A DNA stretch of 33,293 nucleotides, from positions 1 through 33,293 of the forward strand of contig JAICXK010000026.1 in the NCBI GenBank assembly GCA_025980435.1, given 5' to 3'. Below are positions 1-7,927 of the stretch, piece by piece (positions within the stretch are counted from its first letter, which is position 1; each line of letters opens with the position of its first letter). The notes under the pieces are model-generated. The model was not told where the DNA came from, did not search any database, and was given only the letters and a program-made list of their open reading frames with translations. This stretch comes from Bryobacteraceae bacterium. GTDB taxonomy: Bacteria; Acidobacteriota; Terriglobia; Bryobacterales; Bryobacteraceae. Made by a program: the position numbers and the translations under genes.

Positions 1-278
1 CGCCGTCGCGGCGTGTCCAGTTTCTGCTTCTTCACGCAAAATGTCTCCCGCTTCACGCCAGTTGCCGTAACCCACAGCCAATCTCCTCCTGTCAACACCC
101 CTGCCCGCCTATCTTCCGATCTTTTTGCAAGTCGGTCACGCAAGTTTAAAAAAAATGTTTGTCTTCCAATTTCAATGACTTCGCGAGAAATTGACCCTTG
201 GCCGCGACTTGCGCCCTGTATTTCTGAATCAGGTCTGCACGGCACGTAAGCGCAGGCCGGCGATGACAAGGAGATTGG

Positions 279-878
279 ATGCGGATTCTTGGCCTGGTGC
301 TGACGGGTCTGGTCGCTGTCGGCACGATTTGCCAGGCACAAGAAACGTTCGTAGTCACGGGAACTGCCGTTCCGGCGGACCTGCTTCGGCAAAACTATGG
401 AAAGTTGCCCAAAGGGATCAGTGCCTATGACCTTAGTATTTGCAACATTACGGACAAAAGGCAATCGGTGGTCAGCAGCGCCATCTATCAGGCCCTGGCC
501 GAATCGAATTCCTCTCTGCAGCCGATTGGACGCCAAATCATGCTGGCAGCTATTCTGCGCAACCAGAATCGCAGCGCCGCGACTATTTTCGGAGTGGCGT
601 TGAACTCGTTATCCGGTGTGCTGGCTGTGCTCGGATCATCGAAGTACCAGATTCCGTCCGGATTGATAACCGGGGCAGCGCTCACCTCTATCTCGGCCCA
701 GCAGGTCATGTCGAGTTTAAAGCCGATCCTCTCGGCGGATCAGGTTGAAAAGTTTGAGAGTCAAGTGCTCGAGCCGGCGCTCGTGCTTGACGGCGGCTCT
801 TGCGTGGAGCGGACGGTCTTTACAGCCGCGCCGAACACGAAGAGCCGGGTCCAGTCTTTGAATTTCCACGTTCGCTAG
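279..878 (+). CDS. Secreted protein of unknown function
   Basis: I do not recognise a family. The 199-residue product opens with a clear signal peptide (residues 1 to about 20, hydrophobic core LGLVLTGLVAVG, then an AQ/A-type cleavage region), so it should act in the periplasm or outside. The mature part has two cysteines (in SICNITD and GSCVERT) that could form a disulfide, and a mid-section rich in small and hydrophobic residues (about 105-145) that could be a membrane hairpin or a packed helix pair. The ATG at 279 is chosen because AAGGAG at 268-273 sits at ideal spacing before it. It stands alone: nothing recognisable lies upstream to the window edge, and 230 bp without an evident gene follow. 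Real gene likely; function unknown. Confidence 0.7.
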   Translation: MRILGLVLTGLVAVGTICQAQETFVVTGTAVPADLLRQNYGKLPKGISAYDLSICNITDKRQSVVSSAIYQALAESNSSLQPIGRQIMLAAILRNQNRSAATIFGVALNSLSGVLAVLGSSKYQIPSGLITGAALTSISAQQVMSSLKPILSADQVEKFESQVLEPALVLDGGSCVERTVFTAAPNTKSRVQSLNFHVR

Positions 879-1107
879 CTGTACGGTTCCTGCGCGTTCT
901 GGGCAGACGCGACTCCGCTGGTGTGGTCATGCGCCGGCGGACGGGCAGCTTACGGCGTATTACGGCGGACGTGGCCCGGCACTGGTGGGCTCCGGTGCCG
1001 AGTGGAGGCGCGTTGCTTTGGGCGGCGGCGCGCCTCTCGGGTTTCTTTTTTCGCGCTAGTACCTCCCCAACCATGCGCGAATTCTGGGCAGCCGTTACAG
1101 GGTATTC

Positions 1108-2283
1108 TTGTCCTTGTACTCTCGGCGGCTGCCCTGGTCCTTCTCCCCAAATTCCTTCACGCGTCTGATCGACGGGAAGCGCAGAGCAGGCGATCCAGTT
1201 CTGGATCTCACCATTTCGAACCCAACGGAAGTTCTTTCGCCATATCCTCACGCGCAAATCGGAGAGGCGTGTGCTTCTATTGCGGACCTGACCTATCGCC
1301 CGCATCCTCTTGGGGCCGAATCGGCGAGAAATGAAATCGCGCGGCTTTACGGGACCTACGGCGTTGCGCTGACGCCCCGCCAAATTGCGCTTACCGCCAG
1401 CAGCAGCGAAGCCTACGCGATGCTGTTCAAATTGTTGTGCAATGCCGGCGACGAAGTGCTGGTCCCTGTACCGTCCTATCCGCTGTTTGAATATCTAGCA
1501 GCGCTGGAGTGTGTGCGTACCGTTCCATACCGCCTGGCATACGACGGCAGTTGGTTCATCGATTTCCACAGTCTGCGTAAAAGTCTTTCACCGCAATCAC
1601 GAGCGATTATCGTTGTAAACCCGAACAACCCCACGGGTTCATTTGTGAAGGCCGCGGAACTTGTACAACTCCTGGATCTGACCCTGGACCGCGATATCGC
1701 GATCATCTCGGATGAGGTATTTATGGACTATCCATTCCAGGAGGATGCTCTTCGAGTGCCGACGCTCGCCGGTCAGGATTCTATTCTTACGTTTTGCTTG
1801 AACGGGCTCTCCAAGATGGCTGCGATGCCTCAAATGAAGTTAGGATGGATCGTAACCAGCGGCTCGGCGGCGCAAAGAGAATCTGCTTGTGAACGCCTGG
1901 AGCTGCTTCTTGACACCTACTTATCAGTGAGTTCCCCGGTCCAAGCCGCCTTACCGGAATTACTCAAGATAGGGAAAGAAAACAGGCGGAAACTGAGGCA
2001 GACCATCGCTGCAAATCTACGCGCCTTGAAAACCGAGCTAACCGGACAGCCTGTGCATGTCCTCCAGTCGGAAGGCGGCTGGTCGGCTATCCTTCAGCTT
2101 CCCCACATCAGTTCTGAGGAGATCTGGGCTACCCGCCTTTTACAGGAGGAGAACGTCGCGGTCCAGCCCGGCTACTTCTTCGACATGGCTTCCGAGCCGT
2201 ACGCCGTGGTCAGTCTGATCACGCCTGAAGAAACATTTACCGAAGGGATTCGCAGAATCAGGCGGCTTGCCGGCGAATATTAA
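1108..2283 (+). CDS. PLP-dependent aminotransferase, class I/II
   Basis: The 391-residue protein is a fold-type I aminotransferase that moves an amino group between an amino acid and a 2-oxo acid using pyridoxal phosphate. The N-terminus (LDLTISNPTE), the NPNNPTG motif at residues 171-177, the ISDEVF acidic motif that contacts the pyridine nitrogen, and GLSK with the Schiff-base lysine at residue 236 followed by MKLGWI are all present. Length is normal for the family. The start is a TTG at 1108; no other start in this frame lies just upstream, and the N-terminus then aligns with how such proteins usually begin. Substrate cannot be told from sequence; aspartate- or alanine-type enzymes look like this. 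The stop is followed after one base by the next ATG, so the membrane protein downstream is probably co-transcribed. Confidence 0.9.
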   Translation: MSLYSRRLPWSFSPNSFTRLIDGKRRAGDPVLDLTISNPTEVLSPYPHAQIGEACASIADLTYRPHPLGAESARNEIARLYGTYGVALTPRQIALTASSSEAYAMLFKLLCNAGDEVLVPVPSYPLFEYLAALECVRTVPYRLAYDGSWFIDFHSLRKSLSPQSRAIIVVNPNNPTGSFVKAAELVQLLDLTLDRDIAIISDEVFMDYPFQEDALRVPTLAGQDSILTFCLNGLSKMAAMPQMKLGWIVTSGSAAQRESACERLELLLDTYLSVSSPVQAALPELLKIGKENRRKLRQTIAANLRALKTELTGQPVHVLQSEGGWSAILQLPHISSEEIWATRLLQEENVAVQPGYFFDMASEPYAVVSLITPEETFTEGIRRIRRLAGEY

Positions 2284-2284
2284 G

Positions 2285-3589
2285 ATGCTGCGCTATTCAA
2301 AGCGCGGGCTGCTGCTGGCCTGCTACCTGCTGCTGCTCCTGGTAACGGATCTGGTTCTGCCGCTTCGTATTCCGGAGATTTTACAAGCCCTCGCCGCGTG
2401 GGATTTTTCGTGGAGCCGCATGATCGGCTGGATCGCTCAGACGCCGGGCTCGGCTCCCTTGAGCTACTTCGCGCAACTTCCGTTCTTGCTTGTCTGGCAT
2501 CACGCACGTCTGGCCGTCCGATTCCCCTCGCTCCTATTTGCGGCTGCCGCCTGCATCCTGCTGTATAAGCTCCTTAGGGACATTCCAATTAAACGTCCGG
2601 AGCTCGCGATCGTGGCTTTCATGCTTCTCCCATTTCACTATCGTGTGGCAACCGACGCGCGAGGCTTCGAGCAGGCACTATTCTTTACGATTGTCGAAAT
2701 TCTGCTTTTTTTTCGTCTGCTCCGCACACCTTCAGCCAGGCACTCGGTTCTGTACGGAGCGGCTTTAACGATCGGTATCTACACCGAGCCGTTTTCGTTC
2801 CTGCCGGCAATCGGTCAGCTTCTCTTCCTGCTCCGCTTCGTCAACCGCGCGCACGAAAGGCGAGTGATCTGGTTCGCCCTGCCGGCCACCGCTGCCCCTC
2901 CTCTCCTCTTTCTGCCTTACTACTTCTGGGCCCATCCACAGGTGAGTCAGAACTGGATCTCGCGCCCGGGAGGGCCTCCGCCCATTTCCGTCTTTGGGTA
3001 CATCTTGCTCGGGCTCCTGTTTATAGGAGCTTTCATCGGATTGTGGTCGACTTTCCTGAGCGCGACCCGCGGCCTGTCCAAGCGGATATTTCTCTTTGCT
3101 GCCGGCGGCGGAATTCTCACTTCGGCCGCCGCCGGGCAGATACTTTGGGCGGCGCCAGGCCTGATTCTTCTGTTTTTTGCCGCGCTCGAATCGCTGTCAG
3201 CCGACCGGGTGAGACGCGTCGTGTGCACCGGCATCGGCGTTCTGCTAATCCTGTGCTGCCTTCCTGTGAACGCCGGATACTGGACGTCCCAAGATGAGGA
3301 CGTACAAGCACAAGCCGCGACTATTTCCGATGAATTGACAGACAGTTCGTGCATCGTGTTCCTGTCGGAAGGACTCTCTAAAGACCTGTTCGTGCTCTTC
3401 CGGCCACAGTTGGCATCTCACGAATGCCTGAACTTTTTTCATCAAAGAGTGATCATTGCCATCCATCCCTATGTCGGAACGTACGATCGGGAAAACGCTG
3501 CTTCCTACTTTCGCGGGTTAGGCTTCCGGGAGACAAAAAGATTCCACCGAGGCACGGGCGGAACCGTGATTATGGAGCAGGGAAAATAA
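2285..3589 (+). CDS. Polytopic membrane protein, GT-C glycosyltransferase-like
   Basis: The 434-residue product has about nine or ten hydrophobic segments spread along its length and a soluble C-terminal part (about 350-434). The first extracytoplasmic loop, with PLSYFAQLPFL followed by a RFPSLLF helix, resembles the ArnT/PMT_2 class of GT-C enzymes, which move sugars from polyprenyl-phosphate donors onto lipids or proteins at the outer face of the inner membrane. The usual early acidic motif is not clear (only AWDFSW is near), so activity is uncertain. I chose the ATG at 2285, one base after the aminotransferase stop, over a TTG at 2267 inside that gene. Its 3' end meets the convergent gene with only 9 bp between them. 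GT-C assignment is inference; the membrane location is clear. Confidence 0.75.
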   Translation: MLRYSKRGLLLACYLLLLLVTDLVLPLRIPEILQALAAWDFSWSRMIGWIAQTPGSAPLSYFAQLPFLLVWHHARLAVRFPSLLFAAAACILLYKLLRDIPIKRPELAIVAFMLLPFHYRVATDARGFEQALFFTIVEILLFFRLLRTPSARHSVLYGAALTIGIYTEPFSFLPAIGQLLFLLRFVNRAHERRVIWFALPATAAPPLLFLPYYFWAHPQVSQNWISRPGGPPPISVFGYILLGLLFIGAFIGLWSTFLSATRGLSKRIFLFAAGGGILTSAAAGQILWAAPGLILLFFAALESLSADRVRRVVCTGIGVLLILCCLPVNAGYWTSQDEDVQAQAATISDELTDSSCIVFLSEGLSKDLFVLFRPQLASHECLNFFHQRVIIAIHPYVGTYDRENAASYFRGLGFRETKRFHRGTGGTVIMEQGK

Positions 3590-3598
3590 GCGGGCACT

Positions 3599-4480
3599 CT
3601 ACTCGATGCTGAACGCCTGCTTCATTTCAAAACTCTGGTTGGACACCAGATCGCGCACGGTCAGGGTGAGAACATATTGACCCTTGGCGCTGTTCGGCGG
3701 CGTGGTGACCGTGATATTGCCGGGAACAAACTGAGCGGGATAGAAGCTCGCCTCCTGCACTTGCGCCGCGTTCGGTTGATTCAGAAAAACTTTGCCGTCC
3801 GGTCGTAACACGGTAAGCCCATACGCGACATGATATTGGTTCCCGGATCCATAGTGAAAGCCGGTGATATCAAACCGTCCGAATACCGTATCGCCGGGGC
3901 TGAATGCCGGCACTTCGAGCGCCTGCCTGTCGTTCTGCTTGCGCAGAAACCCGAAATTTTCAACCGCGATAGTTGAGGACGGTTTGATGTGAACGCCGCC
4001 GATTTCAAAAGGGAAGTCCGCCGAAGCCGTTGCGCCGGCGATCAGATCCTTCACTGCCGCATGGACGTGAAACTTCCCGGCCCCGACAAACGAAGGAATC
4101 AGAAAAGATGCCCGCCGCTTCGGCGTCCAGTTCTTGTCTTCGGGATGCAGTGTGGTTTCAATAGTGCCCTTATCCGGCTTCGTCAGCGGAACACCATTTG
4201 CATCCTCGGGTGTGACTTCCCATGAAAGCGCGATCTTACGCGTCGCGTACTGATCGTTCGTGTTGGCCCGGTATCCCGCGATCTGAAGGGTGAAATAAAC
4301 AAAATCTCCAGGAAGAAACTGGTAATCCGTGCTGACAAAGGGGCCGTCTTCAGACGATTGGACACCCGCCCCCAATATCGCCAGGGTGTTGCCCGGTGCT
4401 GCGGTTGTGTTTTCGGGCGCGATGAGAAACGCGAGCGCAGCCGCCACTAAAGCAACGAGGGATGGGCGATGCGCATCCAA
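3599..4480 (-). CDS. Secreted protein with two related beta-rich repeats
   Basis: Unknown function. A hydrophobic stretch (LVALVAAALAFLIAP) ending in TTAAPG marks an export signal, and the mature region seems to consist of two copies of one module. FLPGDFVYFTLQIAGY followed by NDQYATRKIALSWEV in the first half matches FSPGDTVFGRFDITGF followed by GNQYHVAYGLTVLRP in the second, each then leading to a strand-rich tail that ends with AAVKDLIAGATAS or TVRDLVSNQSF. Such repeats suggest two immunoglobulin-like beta-sandwich domains. The reading frame is open up to 4567, but that overlaps the divergent methyltransferase start. A TTG at 4480 puts the signal peptide at the N-terminus and is preferred, though not proven. 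No enzymatic motif is visible. Binding or structural roles are possible. Confidence 0.7.
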   Translation of the reverse strand: MDAHRPSLVALVAAALAFLIAPENTTAAPGNTLAILGAGVQSSEDGPFVSTDYQFLPGDFVYFTLQIAGYRANTNDQYATRKIALSWEVTPEDANGVPLTKPDKGTIETTLHPEDKNWTPKRRASFLIPSFVGAGKFHVHAAVKDLIAGATASADFPFEIGGVHIKPSSTIAVENFGFLRKQNDRQALEVPAFSPGDTVFGRFDITGFHYGSGNQYHVAYGLTVLRPDGKVFLNQPNAAQVQEASFYPAQFVPGNITVTTPPNSAKGQYVLTLTVRDLVSNQSFEMKQAFSIE

Positions 4481-4549
4481 AGCCTGGCCGTTTGGCCGTA
4501 AATAGTCGCTAGCTCGTTCGCCGGTTCTTCCGGTAGGGATCACAGACCT

Positions 4550-5260
4550 TTGCTCTCGTACAGACATTCCATTCCGATCAGGCGCCGGCTCTTGACGGCC
4601 GGACTCTGTTTTCTGGCTTTCGGTCTGCTACCCATGCGCACGCGTGGACAGTCGGTTCATCCGATCACGGGCCGCCGTATTGCGCCGGTGATGGGCCTCA
4701 GCGGTGCGGACTGGCTCGACAGGGAAGAGCGGGAACGGGAAGAGCAACCGGAAAAAGCCATCGCTGAATTCAATCTTAAACCGGGGATGATCGTCGCCGA
4801 CGTTGGAGCCGGGACCGGCTTCTACAGCATTCGAATGGCGAAGCATGTGGCCCCCGGAGGGGTGGTGTATGCAAACGATATCCAGCCGGGGATGCTGGAG
4901 AAGCTCCGGGCCAATGCGGCCGCGCAACAGGTAGGAAATATTGTCACTGTGCTCGGTACGGAATCCGATCCGAGACTCCCGGTGGGGAAATTCGACCTGG
5001 TTGTGCTGGTTGATGTTTACCACGAGTTTTCGCGACCGCAGCGGATGCTGGAACGCATTCGCGATTGCCTCAAGCCGGATGGCCGGCTTGTGCTGCTCGA
5101 ATTTCGCAAAGAAGACCCGGCCGTGCCCATTCGCCCCGAGCATAAGATGAGCCTTGAGGAAGTGAAGGAAGAAGTAGTCCCGGAAGGCTACTCCTTCGAG
5201 AAGGTCGTAGATACGCTCCCCTGGCAGCACATTGTTTTCTTCCGCCGGTCAGCCGGGTAG
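4550..5260 (+). CDS. SAM-dependent methyltransferase with an export signal
   Basis: A class I methyltransferase domain occupies about residues 70-200: motif I is VADVGAGTGFYS, the acidic end of strand 2 is YANDIQPGML, and the later strand is FDLVVLVDVYHEF, giving the usual SAM pocket. Before it lies a basic region (RRR) and a hydrophobic core (LLTAGLCFLAFGLLP), then HPITGRRIAPVMGLSGADWLDR, a stretch I recall from a family of predicted exported methyltransferases in several phyla. The N-terminus therefore looks like a signal peptide or membrane anchor, odd for an enzyme using cytosolic SAM. Start is TTG at 4550. It is divergent from the secreted repeat protein, so the two may share a control region. 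Substrate is unknown; small-molecule or quinone methylation cannot be excluded. Confidence 0.85.
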   Translation: MLSYRHSIPIRRRLLTAGLCFLAFGLLPMRTRGQSVHPITGRRIAPVMGLSGADWLDREEREREEQPEKAIAEFNLKPGMIVADVGAGTGFYSIRMAKHVAPGGVVYANDIQPGMLEKLRANAAAQQVGNIVTVLGTESDPRLPVGKFDLVVLVDVYHEFSRPQRMLERIRDCLKPDGRLVLLEFRKEDPAVPIRPEHKMSLEEVKEEVVPEGYSFEKVVDTLPWQHIVFFRRSAG

Positions 5261-5336
5261 ACGAATTTTCAGGGCCTCAGCCGCTCCAACCTCAAATCCC
5301 GGGCTGGCAATATAAAAGCATCTGCCAGAGGCCAGC

Positions 5337-6299
5337 TTGGAGCTAACCACCGTTGCACCGCCCGCGCCTATCAGCCGGTACTTGAACTTCGATCGCGACA
5401 GTTGGAAGGCGCTTCGCGCAAATACGCCGCTCTTACTGGACGAAGCGGAACTCGCTTCCTTACGCGGCATCAATGAACAGGTCAATCTGCGCGAAGTGGA
5501 GGAGATCTACATTCCGCTCTCGCGGCTGCTGAACCTGCACGTCGCCGCCGTGCAGCACCTCTACCAGGCGCGGCAGCAATTCATTGGCTCGCCAAATCCG
5601 CACAAGGTCCCCTACATTATTGGCATCGCCGGCAGCGTAGCGGTTGGGAAGAGCACATTTTCGCGCGTCCTCCGAGCCAGCCTCGCGCGCTGGCCCGACC
5701 ACCCATCCGTGGATCTCGTCACAACGGATGGATTCCTCTATCCGAATCGCATTCTCGAAACACGCGGGCTGATGAGGCGCAAAGGTTTTCCCGAGAGCTA
5801 CAACCAGCGCCTCCTCCTCCGCTTTCTGGCCGATATTAAGGCCGGGCTGCCACTGGTATCGGCGCCGATCTATTCACATCTGCATTACGATATCGTTGCG
5901 GACGCGGCGCAGAGCATCCAACAGCCCGACATTCTCATTCTCGAGGGCCTCAACGTCCTGCAATCTCCTGCTTCCGCGCGGAACGCGTCACGAGTGTTTG
6001 TATCGGACTTTTTTGATTTCTCAATTTACCTGGACGCTGATGCCGCAACGGTGGAGCACTGGTACATTGCGCGATTCCTTCGCCTGCGCGAGACCGTTTT
6101 TCAAAGCGAGGCGAGCTACTTTCATCGTTATGCCGCCTTATCCGCGGCTGACGCCATCGAGGTAGCCCGCAATATCTGGAGAGAGATTAACCTTGCAAAT
6201 CTTGTGGAAAATATCCAGCCGACTCGCGAACGCGCCCACCTGATTCTGGAGAAGGACGAAAATCACGCAGTCCAGAGCGTGAAGCTCCGGAGAGTTTGA
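5337..6299 (+). CDS. coaA: Pantothenate kinase, type I
   Basis: The 320-residue enzyme phosphorylates pantothenate with ATP, the first and controlling step of coenzyme A synthesis in the cytoplasm. The match to type I CoaA runs over the full length: [15 protein letters not shown] near the start, the P-loop GSVAVGKS at residues 99-106, the [12 protein letters not shown] motif, [11 protein letters not shown], and [11 protein letters not shown] followed by [10 protein letters not shown]. The TTG at 5337 gives the family's normal length; no strong Shine-Dalgarno is seen. It follows the methyltransferase by 76 bp and is followed at once by a tRNA on the opposite strand. The type I enzyme is the form normally inhibited by CoA; that is family knowledge, not something shown here. 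Confidence 0.95.
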   Translation: MELTTVAPPAPISRYLNFDRDSWKALRANTPLLLDEAELASLRGINEQVNLREVEEIYIPLSRLLNLHVAAVQHLYQARQQFIGSPNPHKVPYIIGIAGSVAVGKSTFSRVLRASLARWPDHPSVDLVTTDGFLYPNRILETRGLMRRKGFPESYNQRLLLRFLADIKAGLPLVSAPIYSHLHYDIVADAAQSIQQPDILILEGLNVLQSPASARNASRVFVSDFFDFSIYLDADAATVEHWYIARFLRLRETVFQSEASYFHRYAALSAADAIEVARNIWREINLANLVENIQPTRERAHLILEKDENHAVQSVKLRRV

Positions 6300-6301
6300 T
6301 C

Positions 6302-6377
6302 TGGTGGACCTGGAGAGATTCGAACTCTCGACCTCTTCCATGCCATGGAAGCGCGCTCCCAACTGCGCCACAGGCCC
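6302..6377 (-). tRNA. tRNA-Ala (anticodon GGC)
   Basis: Read on the minus strand, the 76 bases fold into a full cloverleaf. The acceptor stem GGGCCTG pairs with CAGGTCC (one G-T pair), the D-stem is GCGC/GCGC, the anticodon stem CTTCC/GGAAG encloses the loop ATGGCAT with GGC at the anticodon positions, and the T-stem GAGAG/CTCTC encloses TTCGAAT. CCA is encoded. GGC reads GCC and GCU alanine codons. It lies 2 bp from the coaA stop and is convergent with it. Confidence 0.96.
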
Positions 6378-6386
6378 ATCGCCAAT

Positions 6387-6392
6387 ATTTTA
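6387..6392 (-). promoter_or_regulatory. Probable -10 element for tRNA-Ala
   Basis: On the minus strand TAAAAT lies 9 bp upstream of the first base of the tRNA, a fitting distance for a -10 box. No good -35 hexamer sits 16-18 bp further up, so the call rests on position and AT content alone. Confidence 0.35.
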
Positions 6393-6477
6393 CGTCCTGA
6401 GAATACCATATCGAAGTACCAGGACTGCCTCCGCGGGGAACGGAAAAAAAGTACTCGAAGTTTAATGCTGAAGTCTA

Positions 6478-6915
6478 TTGACTCAGGCGGCGCATAGGGC
6501 GCACAATCAGACGGTCGAAGCGATTCCAGTTTTGTCGAATGGTAGTCTGGAATCTCCGCGCGTGACAATGAACGAAGCCGGAACCCAGTTCACTGTTTCT
6601 CAGCAAGAAGTCTCTCTTGCTCCTGACGAAGTTAGGGCCCGTCAAAATGCGACTGCAGGTGTTGACCTTGCTTTCCTCGAGGAACTGATACATGACATCC
6701 GCCAGCCTCTCGGCGCGATCGATTCGCTAGCGTACTTTTTGGAGTTGACGTGTATAGACGACCAGGCGTGCACGCAACTGGAGCGGATCCGATCAATGGT
6801 TGCCCAGGCCAATCGAATTCTGGAGCAAAGCGCCAAGTCAGGCAGAAGAGATCCGCTGCAAATCAGGAATGGCCCTGCTCGTGCTGGGTTTCCGATGCCA
6901 GCAGCCTCCGCTTGA
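6478..6915 (+). CDS. Short histidine-kinase-like protein, DHp domain only
   Basis: The 145-residue product holds one recognisable element, FLEELIHDIRQPLGAIDSLAYF at about residues 62-83. It matches the H-box of histidine kinase dimerisation/phosphoacceptor domains (H-D/E-hydrophobic-R-x-P-L), with the candidate phosphoacceptor His in LIHDIRQPL. A second helix, LERIRSMVAQANRILEQ, follows as in the DHp hairpin. No ATP-binding HATPase_c domain follows; the frame stops soon after. So it is either a stand-alone phosphotransfer-like protein or what is left of a kinase. TTG at 6478 gives the longest form; ATG at 6568 is another option. Its last 53 bp overlap the 3' end of lpxD on the other strand. 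Confidence 0.55.
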   Translation: MTQAAHRAHNQTVEAIPVLSNGSLESPRVTMNEAGTQFTVSQQEVSLAPDEVRARQNATAGVDLAFLEELIHDIRQPLGAIDSLAYFLELTCIDDQACTQLERIRSMVAQANRILEQSAKSGRRDPLQIRNGPARAGFPMPAASA

Positions 6916-7909
6916 GTTCGTTGATCTCTTCAGTGAGTTCAGGCAGGCGATTCAGATAGGCTAGATTTCTCAAGTGCTGGCGAAGCGGACGTGCGGGTAT
7001 TCCCCACACCGGTTCCCCGGCGCTGACCTTTTTGGACGTAAGAATGCCCGCTTTCCCACCGACGATTGCTCTGGCTTCAATGCGCGCCTTTTCGCCGATG
7101 CCGGCCTGGCCGCCAATGGCTGCGTAATCGCCGACTGACACGCTGCCTGAGAATCCCGTTTGCGCGGCAACCACCACGTGCTGTCCGATTGCGCAGTTAT
7201 GCGCTATATGAACAAGATTGTCGAGCTTGACCCCATTGCCGATGCGCGTAGCGCCCAGTGCGGCACGATCAATGCAGCAGTTGGCGCCGATCTCTACGTC
7301 ATCGCCGATCTCCACCGTACCCACTTGCGGAAATTTCTCATAGTGATCGCCCATTAAGGTGAACCCGAAGCCGTCTGCGCCGATAACGGAGCCGGAATGA
7401 ACGATCGTCCGGGCTCCAATCCGCACGCCGTCGTAGATCGTCACATTGGGATGGATCATGCACTCCGGGCCGATCAGGACGTGGTCGCCCAGACTGCAGC
7501 CGTTTCCGATGTACGAACCGCCGCCGATCTCATTGTGTTCGCCAACGATTACATAGGGACCGATAAAGCAGTCAGCCGCAATCTTTGCGGTTTTAGCGAT
7601 GATTGCCGTCGGATGGACGAATCCTGAAGGCCGCTTACGAGGGTACAACGCGGACAGCGCCCGTGCGAAGGCGGCGCGCGGCTCCTTTACTCGAATGGAG
7701 GTGCGATCGCGAACTTCAAATTCCTGTGGGATCAACAGACAGCCGGCTTGCGACTTCAACGCGGCCGGCATTGCCTTCTGACTTGCGGCGAAGGCGAGAT
7801 CATGCGGCGTGGCGCACTCAAGCGTATTCGCGCTACTGATGAGGCGTTCCATATCGCCCTCGGCTGTGCCGCTGCAAATCCGGGCAAGTTCAGCAACGCT
7901 AAGTGGCAT
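6863..7909 (-). CDS. lpxD: UDP-3-O-acylglucosamine N-acyltransferase LpxD
   Basis: LpxD adds the second hydroxyacyl chain, from acyl-ACP to the 2-amino group of UDP-3-O-acylglucosamine, in lipid A synthesis. The 348 residues comprise the N-terminal uridine-binding domain (about 1-100), a left-handed beta-helix of hexapeptide repeats (about 105-305), and a C-terminal helix (LTEEINELKRRLL). The catalytic His lies in NLVHIAHNCAIG, and WGIPARPLRQ is the usual exit from the helix. An in-frame TAA lies just above the ATG, fixing the start at or below 7909; a GGAGG directly abuts the ATG, closer than usual. lpxD is head to head with lpxA, 18 bp apart, unlike the common co-directional lpxD-fabZ-lpxA order. 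Confidence 0.96.
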   Translation of the reverse strand: MPLSVAELARICSGTAEGDMERLISSANTLECATPHDLAFAASQKAMPAALKSQAGCLLIPQEFEVRDRTSIRVKEPRAAFARALSALYPRKRPSGFVHPTAIIAKTAKIAADCFIGPYVIVGEHNEIGGGSYIGNGCSLGDHVLIGPECMIHPNVTIYDGVRIGARTIVHSGSVIGADGFGFTLMGDHYEKFPQVGTVEIGDDVEIGANCCIDRAALGATRIGNGVKLDNLVHIAHNCAIGQHVVVAAQTGFSGSVSVGDYAAIGGQAGIGEKARIEARAIVGGKAGILTSKKVSAGEPVWGIPARPLRQHLRNLAYLNRLPELTEEINELKRRLLASETQHEQGHS

Positions 7910-7927
7910 CCTCCATACTTAGCATTT

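Noticed and set aside
1-278. Possible end of an upstream gene
   Set aside because: The open frames here are short, of biased composition and match nothing; I see no gene or RNA in this stretch.
881-1107. Possible intrinsic terminator (GGCGCGCC then TTTCTTTTTT near 1025-1052)
   Set aside because: The palindrome and the T-run are separated by several bases and no good stem abuts the T-run.
820-1383. 187-residue minus-strand frame across 820-1383
   Set aside because: It runs over the ends of two well-supported plus-strand genes, is Arg/Pro-rich, and has no family motif: a shadow of GC-rich DNA.
7748-7927. Longer lpxA start at 7748
   Set aside because: The extra 60 residues lie inside lpxD and do not fit the LpxA N-terminus; ATG 7928 does.
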